DNA of 12,355 nt, taken from the NCBI GenBank assembly GCA_002413075.1, contig DHWG01000134.1:1-12355 (forward strand), written 5' to 3'. The translations under genes and the position numbers were made by a program. The notes under the pieces are model-generated. The model was given only the letters and a program-made list of their open reading frames with translations, was not told the origin of the DNA and made no database searches. This DNA comes from Desulfosporosinus sp. UBA5188. Its GTDB lineage: Bacteria; Bacillota; Desulfitobacteriia; Desulfitobacteriales; Desulfitobacteriaceae. Position 1 is the stretch's first letter, and each line of letters starts with the position of its first letter. This document shows, piece by piece, positions 7,721 through 12,355 of this stretch.

Positions 7721-8003
7721 ATGGATTCTAAGAATTTGTTTCTGATCAATAGTTATTATCCTTCGTTTACTACCCAATAATGTTAAGTATCGTTCTATAG
7801 TTACGGCGAAGTTCGTAACTAATTCTGATGAATCCTTGATAAGCTTAGGGCAGATGGTACTAAAAAGTTGCTTGTCTCTTATAATTTTCATTTCAAATGC
7901 TTGGCGGAACATGCAAATGCATCTGTAATAAATTGGAGTTCATGAAATTAAATAATCTGGAGAAAATAAATTTGGAACTTAATCTATAAGGAGGTCCATT
8001 GAC
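7721..8003. other. Non-coding stretch before the DUF1540 pair
   Basis: I see no convincing gene here. It holds an 8-bp inverted repeat (7798-7821), a perfect TATAAT at 7880-7885 without a matching -35, and a possible 15-codon leader ORF (7942-7989). A minus-strand reading frame, 7891 down to 7664, has no ribosome binding site and is not called as a gene. The promoter for the DUF1540 pair should lie here but cannot be placed with confidence. Confidence 0.5.
7798..7821. repeat. 8-bp inverted repeat in the DUF1540 upstream region
   Basis: TAGTTACG at 7798-7805 and CGTAACTA at 7814-7821 are exact reverse complements around GCGAAGTT. This could be an operator or a small RNA stem about 180 bases before the first DUF1540 gene. 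It loosely resembles the repeat at 866-882, since both have GTAAC/GTTAC arms and a CGAAGTT element, but I cannot say they are the same site. Confidence 0.3.
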
Positions 8004-8177
8004 ATGCCAAATCAGACCAAAAAGATGTCTAAGCCTAACGGAGAAATTAAATGTCTCGTGAACACTTGTCATTATTATGGTTCGGGTGATCATTGCTTTG
8101 CTGACAAAATCGAAGTTCAATCCCCTAATGCGAGCACCACTGAAATGACAGACTGTATGACCTTTCTTCCTGAGTAA
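8004..8177 (+). CDS. DUF1540 small cysteine-rich protein, copy 1
   Basis: A 57-residue protein with four cysteines at 17, 22, 31 and 51 in the DUF1540 arrangement (PF07561): IKCLVNTC, then GDHCFADKI, then TEMTDCMTF. The spacing suggests a small metal-binding knuckle, but the function of the family is not established. It has a strong ribosome site, AAGGAGG at 7988-7994, nine bases before the ATG. A near-copy follows 38 bases downstream and the two probably share a transcript ending at 8447-8485. There is no signal peptide or membrane segment, so it should be cytosolic. DUF1540 proteins are common in spore-forming Firmicutes, often in more than one copy. Confidence 0.85.
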   Translation: MPNQTKKMSKPNGEIKCLVNTCHYYGSGDHCFADKIEVQSPNASTTEMTDCMTFLPE

Positions 8178-8215
8178 TTGAATAAAGTTCAAAACATCAA
8201 AAGGAGGCCATACAA

Positions 8216-8401
8216 ATGATTGGACGTGTCAACAAAAAACCTCAACCAAATAACAGTATAAAATGCTTAGTCAACACTTGTGATTATTATGGTTCAGGCG
8301 ACCATTGTTATGCTAATGAGATCGAAATCAAAACCAATAGTCTTGCTAATTCCACAGAAATGACAGATTGCGCAACTTTTGTTGCGAAAGCCTTGATCTA
8401 A
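8216..8401 (+). CDS. DUF1540 small cysteine-rich protein, copy 2
   Basis: A 61-residue paralogue of the protein just upstream. The blocks IKCLVNTC, YYGSGDHC and TEMTDC are identical in both, with cysteines at 17, 22, 31 and 52. The N-terminal 14 residues and the C-terminus differ, and this copy has a short extra tail (AKALI). The DNA of the central block is also very similar, which points to tandem duplication. The start is supported by AAGGAGG at 8201-8207, eight bases before the ATG. It is followed by an intrinsic terminator. Metal binding is a reasonable guess from the four conserved cysteines; no function is known. Confidence 0.85.
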   Translation: MIGRVNKKPQPNNSIKCLVNTCDYYGSGDHCYANEIEIKTNSLANSTEMTDCATFVAKALI

Positions 8402-8446
8402 TACTCGGCATTATAGTCTTGGTACCAGTACGCCCATTAATTATTG

Positions 8447-8485
8447 ATTTAGACCTGCTCGTTGAGCAGGTCTAAATTATCTTTT
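8447..8485 (+). terminator. Intrinsic terminator after the DUF1540 pair
   Basis: A perfect 14-bp stem (8447-8460 with 8464-8477) has a 3-base loop GTT and is followed by TTATCTTTT. It lies 45 bases after the second DUF1540 stop codon and isolates the pair from the next gene. Confidence 0.88.
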
Positions 8486-8556
8486 CGCTTAAGGCAAACT
8501 ACCGTCTATATACGTTGTGGCATGTGATAAACTAGTTAAAACGGTATTAGAAGATT

Positions 8557-8561
8557 GGAGG
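8557..8561 (+). promoter_or_regulatory. Ribosome binding site supporting a TTG start
   Basis: GGAGG lies seven bases before TTG at 8569. No ATG or GTG is better placed, so this site fixes the non-canonical start of the following gene. Confidence 0.7.
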
Positions 8562-8568
8562 CCTTCCC

Positions 8569-8877
8569 TTGTCATTACCTTTCTACTTAAAGTTCTTAGA
8601 AGACAATGATCCTGATTTTTCACGGGCAATCGATAAGGTTTTTACCTCTTCCATGACGCCCGGTGCTCTGGATCAAAAGACAAAATTATTGATCGCACTA
8701 GCTTTAGATGCCGCGCATGGAGCCGGTCAAGGTGTAGCATCCATTGCCAACCAACTAAGGGCCCAAGGGACAACCGATATCGAAATTGCCGAGGCTTTAC
8801 GGATAGCCTATTTTGCCTTTGGAAACTCTATTTTAGCAACATCATCAGCAGCGTTTGCCAACATAGAAAAGTCCTGA
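8569..8877 (+). CDS. Carboxymuconolactone decarboxylase-like (AhpD-fold) protein lacking cysteines
   Basis: A 102-residue, all-helical protein resembling the carboxymuconolactone decarboxylase/AhpD superfamily. The stretch KTKLLIALALDAAHGAGQG, followed by GTTDIEIAEALRIAYFAFG, matches the helix that normally carries the redox centre plus the E-I-x-E-A helix after it. Redox-active members have a CxxC followed by His; this protein has no cysteine at all, so peroxidase-type disulfide chemistry is excluded. Cysteine-free relatives of this size occur in anaerobes with no assigned activity. Translation starts at TTG, with GGAGG seven bases upstream. It is monocistronic, between the terminator at 8447-8485 and the hairpin at 8893-8938. 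The gene product is probably a small cytosolic oligomer; its substrate is unknown. Confidence 0.75.
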   Translation: MSLPFYLKFLEDNDPDFSRAIDKVFTSSMTPGALDQKTKLLIALALDAAHGAGQGVASIANQLRAQGTTDIEIAEALRIAYFAFGNSILATSSAAFANIEKS

Positions 8878-8892
8878 ATCATTAGATCCAAT

Positions 8893-8938
8893 GTTGAAGA
8901 CATAAAGCCGCCTCCAAAGGTGGCTTTATGTCTTCAAC
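8893..8938. terminator. Bidirectional terminator between convergent genes
   Basis: A 21-bp stem (8893-8913 with 8918-8938) with one G-U pair encloses the 4-base loop CCAA. The core AAAGCC...GGCTTT gives A and T tracts in both orientations. It sits 15 bases after one stop codon and 44 bases from the convergent gene's stop, so it can serve both strands. Confidence 0.8.
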
Positions 8939-8982
8939 TTGAGGTAATTTAGCGATAAACTACCACTGGAAAGTGAGAGCTC

Positions 8983-9297
8983 CTAATTGGTTTTCTTAAG
9001 TCCGTCAATTAAATGCCTTATCGCAATCATTGGATGCAAAAAGAGCATCCTTGGGCCTGAATAGCGCATGATCTCAATCATTCTTTGACGCATTACGGGT
9101 TTATAACAATGCACCGTACATTTGCCGCATGTTGGTTTACTTTCACCAAATTTGCAACTTGAAAGGCGTGTCAAGGCATAATCAGATAATCCATGACATT
9201 CTGCACACAATGCCCTGGTAGAATGGTGATGATCTTTACAATAGAGCTTTAGCATCATTTGCAAAGTAGTTCCTTCACGCTCTAGCCTATTTAACAT
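8983..9297 (-). CDS. YgbA-like, nitrous oxide-stimulated promoter family protein
   Basis: A 104-residue cysteine-rich protein of the YgbA_NO family (PF11756 type). It opens with a basic helix, RLEREGTTLQMMLKLYCKDHH, then carries seven cysteines including LCAEC, SSC, TCGKC and HC, and closes with GPRMLFLHPMIAIRHLID, all features of the family. In enterobacteria ygbA is controlled by the nitric-oxide sensor NsrR and is linked to nitrosative stress; the molecular activity is unclear, and the cysteines suggest metal or iron-sulfur binding. I chose the ATG at 9297, with GGAG ten bases upstream (9311-9308). A GTG at 9318 would add seven residues but has no ribosome site. A minus-strand TATAAT (9435-9430) lies upstream. 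It is convergent with the cysteine-free gene and divergent from the DUF1847 gene. Confidence 0.8.
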   Translation of the reverse strand: MLNRLEREGTTLQMMLKLYCKDHHHSTRALCAECHGLSDYALTRLSSCKFGESKPTCGKCTVHCYKPVMRQRMIEIMRYSGPRMLFLHPMIAIRHLIDGLKKTN

Positions 9298-9595
9298 TTC
9301 GACTCGACTCCAATCCACCCATTATTGCATTTGATTACTATATCCTCAGATTAAGTCCCTTTTTTCTTAAATTCCAGCGGCAAGTCGCTTGAGTACGTCT
9401 TTCTTCTTTTATTCAGTTTCCATAACTAGATTATAACTCAATTTGACTATTTCACCTCACTCCCATAACGCATCAAACATCCCCTTGACCTCTTTTGATT
9501 CGTTCCGTCCCTACTTCATCAGAGAATCGCTTGTCCCATTGGAACCTTGAAATGGACTCAGTACTTCAACGTCAGAAGAAAAGATAGGAGTTACC
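9298..9595. other. Divergent intergenic region
   Basis: These 298 bases hold the upstream regions of the YgbA-like gene (minus) and the DUF1847 gene (plus). On the minus strand a perfect TATAAT runs 9435-9430, preceded by the 9-base palindrome TCAAATTGA (9446-9438), but no good -35 is seen. On the plus side, TTGAA and TTCAA flank a 13-base centre at 9547-9569, just before the DUF1847 ribosome site. I find no coding sequence. Promoter and operator assignments here are weak. Confidence 0.4.
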
Positions 9596-10252
9596 ATGAA
9601 TAATCACGACAAAAAACTAAGCTGTACGGATTGCGGAGTACCCAATTGCTATAGAAGGACGGGAACTTATCCCCCATTTTGTCTAACCACCAACACAAAC
9701 AGCCAAGAATTTGAGGAGGCTAAGGAACTTTATAGATCCGATGAGTTTGTATCGAAGTTCGCTTTGGCTGCCGCTGAAATTGAAGGGGCTTACTATGGTA
9801 AGCTTACAAGGGTCGAAGAGATTGTTGTTTTTGCAAAAAAAATTGGCGCGCAGAAAATAGGAATTGCTACCTGTGGAGCCTTAATAAATGAGGCAAAGAT
9901 ATTTGCCAAAATCCTTCAGGCCAAAGGTTTGGAGAGTTTTGCAGTGTCTTGCAAAGTGGGTTCAACGGATAAAACACAAATTGGTGTACCGGAGGGTTCA
10001 AAAGTTGAAATAGGTTGTCATGAGTCGTTGTGTAATCCCGTCATGCAGGCAAAACTACTTAATAAAGAAAAAACTGATCTCAACGTAATCGTGGGCCTTT
10101 GCGTGGGACATGACTCCATTTTTATTAAATATTCCGAAGCCCCTGTCACCACCCTGATCACTAAGGATAAGGTGTTAGTTCATAATCCGGTAGCTGCCTT
10201 ATATGCGAGTGCACATTACTACAAGCGGTTACTAAAGGAAGGCGATATATAG
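9596..10252 (+). CDS. DUF1847 cysteine-rich, putative metal-binding protein
   Basis: A 218-residue protein matching the DUF1847 family (PF08901 type), which occurs mainly in anaerobic bacteria and archaea. The N-terminus carries CTDC at 10-13, NC at 17-18 and Cys29, a likely metal or iron-sulfur site. Further cysteines lie at 93 (ATCGALINEA), 119, 141 and 146 (GCHESLCNP) and 169 (GLCVGHDSIF), nine in total. The blocks KIGIATCGAL, GLCVGHDSIF and VHNPVAALY are family-like. No membrane segment is present, so it should be cytosolic. AGGAG at 9586-9590, five bases before the ATG, fixes the start. The biochemical function is unknown. It stands alone or is co-transcribed with the permease 109 bases downstream; a TTGACA box between them favours a separate promoter for the permease. 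Confidence 0.85.
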   Translation: MNNHDKKLSCTDCGVPNCYRRTGTYPPFCLTTNTNSQEFEEAKELYRSDEFVSKFALAAAEIEGAYYGKLTRVEEIVVFAKKIGAQKIGIATCGALINEAKIFAKILQAKGLESFAVSCKVGSTDKTQIGVPEGSKVEIGCHESLCNPVMQAKLLNKEKTDLNVIVGLCVGHDSIFIKYSEAPVTTLITKDKVLVHNPVAALYASAHYYKRLLKEGDI

Positions 10253-10262
10253 TATTTTCCAA

Positions 10263-10291
10263 TTGACAATGTAGCGAAAAATTGTTAACTT
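10263..10291 (+). promoter_or_regulatory. Possible promoter for the APC permease
   Basis: A perfect TTGACA at 10263-10268 is followed after 17 bases by TAACTT (10286-10291), a weak -10 matching 3 of 6 bases. A tandem repeat TTGTTAAC/TTGTTAAA (10282-10297) overlaps the -10 and could be a binding site. The predicted leader to the ATG at 10362 is about 65 bases. Confidence 0.35.
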
Positions 10292-10361
10292 GTTAAAGGT
10301 CTTTATTTAAGTTCCACTTTAGTAAGTTAAATCCTTAAACAGCAGAGGAGTATTTATCAAC

Positions 10362-11777
10362 ATGGGAGAGAAAAAATTAGGTTTTTGGTTATTAACCGCT
10401 TTAGTTGCCGGGAACATGGTCGGTTCCGCCATCTTCATGCTTCCCCAATCTCTGGCTAACGTCGCATCACCGGCTGGAGCCATGCTCGCCTGGCTCTTAA
10501 CCGGATTCGGTGTTCTCATGCTTGCCCTTGTCTTTGGACAATTATCAGTTCGCAAGCCTACATTGTTAGGTGGTCCACCCAATTACACCCGTGAATTGTT
10601 TAATAACAAAACGAAACTCGGGCAAATTATGGGCTTCGAAATTTCTTGGGGTTATTGGACTTCCAACTCCCCTGGAAATGCAGCTGTTTTAATTACACTG
10701 ATTGGTTATCTGACGTATTTTCTTCCGGTCATTCAGAGCCAGCAACTTATGGTTAGCTTCGGTTCCTTTGATCTTTTGCTAGGAAACTTCCTGACTTTTA
10801 TCATTTCATCCACGATACTCTGGGCAATTCACTGTTTGATGTACCGAGGAGCTCATGAGGTAAGCAAAATTAATTTTGTTGCCACTGTCGCAAAAATTAT
10901 AGGCTTCGTCTTTTTTATTGCAGTGGTCGTAATCGTCTTCCAAACCCAATATTTACACCCGTTCGTCGCAGAAAAAATACTCAAGACCGGTGAGCACTAT
11001 GGGCTTTATGAACAAATGAACCAAGGGGCTTTGCTGACCTTATGGGCCTTCATCGGAATTGAATCGGCTGTTTGGCTATCTGGCCGAGCCAAAAACCTTC
11101 AAGACGTTAAACGCGCAACCATAGTAGGACTCTTTATTAGTATAGCGATCTACTTAATGATTACGATCTTTGCCATGGGTGCATTACCTCAACAAGATCT
11201 CATGACAACCGATAAACCACTCGTCGATGTTCTCACTCATATTATCGGACCTACAGGATCCTTAGTTATGGCCTTCTTAGGCGTTTTATCCATGATTGGA
11301 GCAGCCGTGGGCTGGATTTTATTAAGTGTCGAAGTTCCCTATCAATCTGCAAAGCTCAATCTCTTTCCGCTCTGGTTTGTCAAAGAAAACAAAAATGGTG
11401 CTCCTATCCGTGCTGCCTGGGTTACCAATGGATTAACTCAAGTATTCTTAATCTCTACCTTATCCGCTTCCATTGCCGACGCCTTTAATACTATGATCGT
11501 TATTGCTACCCTAGCCAATCTTGTTCCGTATTTATTCGCGGCCATCTATTCCTTAGTGCTAACCCTTAAAGGAGAGAGTTACGAAAAGGTCAGTCCATCC
11601 AAACGGTTTACCGAAGGTCTCATTGCAGCACTCGCTGCTGGTTATTCCATCTGGGTTCTTAAATCTGGCCTTACAGACCTAAAAACTCTAGGGTTGGGGA
11701 TGCTCCTGATTCTTTCTGGACTCATCTTTGTCCCCTTGTTACCTAAGCTTAAATCCGAATCACGACACTCGAACTAG
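10362..11777 (+). CDS. APC-superfamily amino acid antiporter (ArcD/YdgI-like)
   Basis: A 471-residue inner-membrane permease with about 12 hydrophobic segments, of the basic amino acid/polyamine antiporter (APA) family. It opens with the TM1 signature AGNMVGSAIFMLPQSLA. TM6 has WAFIGIESA (228-236), matching the W-x-F-x-G-x-E-S-A substrate-gating stretch of AdiC-type antiporters. Overall it most resembles YdgI/ArcD-like arginine-ornithine antiporters. No arginine deiminase, decarboxylase or other catabolic gene lies next to it, so the substrate cannot be fixed; other amino acids or polyamines remain possible. AGAGGAG, 11 bases before the ATG, is a slightly distant ribosome site. The gene ends at a strong terminator (11811-11858). 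Confidence 0.83.
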   Translation: MGEKKLGFWLLTALVAGNMVGSAIFMLPQSLANVASPAGAMLAWLLTGFGVLMLALVFGQLSVRKPTLLGGPPNYTRELFNNKTKLGQIMGFEISWGYWTSNSPGNAAVLITLIGYLTYFLPVIQSQQLMVSFGSFDLLLGNFLTFIISSTILWAIHCLMYRGAHEVSKINFVATVAKIIGFVFFIAVVVIVFQTQYLHPFVAEKILKTGEHYGLYEQMNQGALLTLWAFIGIESAVWLSGRAKNLQDVKRATIVGLFISIAIYLMITIFAMGALPQQDLMTTDKPLVDVLTHIIGPTGSLVMAFLGVLSMIGAAVGWILLSVEVPYQSAKLNLFPLWFVKENKNGAPIRAAWVTNGLTQVFLISTLSASIADAFNTMIVIATLANLVPYLFAAIYSLVLTLKGESYEKVSPSKRFTEGLIAALAAGYSIWVLKSGLTDLKTLGLGMLLILSGLIFVPLLPKLKSESRHSN

Positions 11778-11810
11778 AATTGCCTCATGCTAGTAAATCT
11801 AGGTTCCATG

Positions 11811-11858
11811 AAAAATGGGTTGTAACAAACTAAAACAAGTTTGCTACAACCCATTTTT
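11811..11858. terminator. Bidirectional terminator
   Basis: A 21-base left arm (11811-11831) pairs with 11838-11858 around the 6-base loop AAAACA, with a single A-C mismatch. The stem starts with AAAAA and ends with TTTTT, so it works on either strand. It lies between the permease stop and the stop codon of the convergent acetyltransferase. Confidence 0.88.
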
Positions 11859-11890
11859 ATAAATGAGCAATACCTAGTGTAAAGAATTAT

Positions 11891-12336
11891 TCAATTCAAG
11901 ACTTTTTCATAACAGTAAAATGGTTTCTCTTTTCCCAGGAAGCTCATTTCTCCAACAAACTTATATCCACATTTTACAAACAATGCATTCATTTTTAGAT
12001 TTATTGAATAGGTATCTGTTTTTATATACCTTAAATTGTTTTTTAAAGCCACTTCATCTGTGAATTTCATTAATTCCGTACCAATTCCATTTCTTCGGTA
12101 AGCCGGATAAACTGACATTCTATGAACAACCATAGCGGTTTCATTCAATGTCCAGTTTAAGTCATTGTATTCAACGGGCTCTACTTTATTAATACATACA
12201 AAACCAGCTATTTTCCCCTCTCTTTCTACCACAAATAACTCTTCTTTTTCAGTATCATTCATAAAGTCTTTTTCCTGAGGGTAATCTTCATCCCATTGAA
12301 TGTTGTTGTAAGAATTCATTTCAACAATCGTTTGCC
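11891..12336 (-). CDS. GNAT-family N-acetyltransferase, 5' end missing
   Basis: The visible part covers the body of a GNAT acetyltransferase. Motif A is VVHRMSVYPAYRRNGIGTEL, including the acetyl-CoA pyrophosphate loop RRNGIG, followed by LRYIKTDTYSINLKMNALFVKCGY and the C-terminal strand. The first ATG (12319) is preceded in frame by the codons for QTIVE with no stop and no ribosome site. In this family QWDEDYP lies some 30 residues from the N-terminus, so the true start is beyond the contig end and this entry is partial, stopping where adapter sequence begins at 12337. It presumably transfers acetyl groups to an amine on a small molecule or protein; the substrate is unknown. It looks more AT-rich than its neighbours. 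It is convergent with the permease and shares the terminator at 11811-11858. Confidence 0.88.
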
Positions 12337-12355
12337 CTGTCTCTTATACACATCT
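12337..12355. other. Residual Nextera/Tn5 mosaic-end adapter
   Basis: The last 19 bases, CTGTCTCTTATACACATCT, are identical to the engineered 19-bp Tn5 mosaic end used in tagmentation libraries. Natural Tn5 ends differ from it: the outside end has CTGACTCTTATACACAAGT, and the inside end diverges after CTGTCTCTT. An exact match at the very edge of the window indicates untrimmed adapter at a contig terminus, not genomic DNA. Confidence 0.96.

Noticed and set aside
7873..7883. Second partial adapter match, TGTCTCTTATA
   Set aside because: Only 11 bases match, and the diagnostic CACATCT does not follow. The surrounding sequence continues normally, so it is chance.
9298..9318. GTG start for the YgbA-like protein
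   Set aside because: It has no ribosome site upstream, whereas the ATG at 9297 has GGAG ten bases before it. The GTG is kept only as an alternative.
10362..11777. Arginine deiminase pathway locus
   Set aside because: The permease resembles ArcD/YdgI, but no arcA, arcB or arcC gene is present in the window, so the pathway cannot be claimed.
12337..12355. Real Tn5-family transposon end at the right edge
   Set aside because: The sequence is the engineered mosaic end, not the natural outside or inside end, and it lies flush with the contig edge with no transposon genes.

Overview
The window looks like one end of an assembled contig from an anaerobic, low-to-mid GC Gram-positive bacterium. A Desulfosporosinus/Desulfitobacterium-type member of the Peptococcaceae is the best guess. 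The reasons are the strong AGGAGG-type ribosome binding sites, a single-chain pyruvate:ferredoxin oxidoreductase (PFOR), a tandem pair of DUF1540 proteins, a DUF1847 protein and dense intrinsic terminators. This assignment comes from recognised protein families, not from a database search. No rRNA, tRNA, CRISPR array, insertion sequence or phage gene was seen. The last 19 bases exactly match the engineered Tn5 mosaic end used in Nextera/tagmentation libraries, so they are residual sequencing adapter, not genome.

Left part (1-4040, all + strand): a YheO/DauR-type PAS-HTH regulator is followed by ridA, an ACT-domain threonine ammonia-lyase and a ThrP (YifK)-like threonine/serine symporter, and the unit closes with a clear intrinsic terminator. 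The enzyme genes are 12-17 bases apart and form an operon. Together they import threonine or serine, deaminate it to 2-oxobutyrate or pyruvate, and clear the reactive enamine/imine intermediates. The regulator's leader begins with a perfect 24-bp hairpin next to a TATAAT box.

Middle (4081-7720): a full-length PFOR of 1168 residues starts after that terminator and ends at a long hairpin. It can oxidise pyruvate, and plausibly 2-oxobutyrate, to the acyl-CoA with reduction of ferredoxin, so it is the natural next step after the threonine operon.

Right of PFOR (7721-10252): a 283-base non-coding stretch, two tandem four-cysteine DUF1540 proteins with a terminator, a cysteine-free carboxymuconolactone-decarboxylase-like protein with a TTG start, a convergent YgbA-like nitrous-oxide-stimulated-promoter family protein, and a nine-cysteine DUF1847 protein. 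Several of these are probable metal- or redox-linked proteins of unknown role.

Right end (10253-12355): an APC-superfamily permease of the basic amino acid/polyamine antiporter type, a bidirectional terminator, and a convergent GNAT acetyltransferase whose 5' end is cut off by the contig end.

I found no convincing new defence, mobile or RNA-guided system. The points most worth a second look are the leader hairpin of the regulator, the apparently complete threonine-oxidation module, the group of small cysteine-rich proteins, and the adapter artefact.
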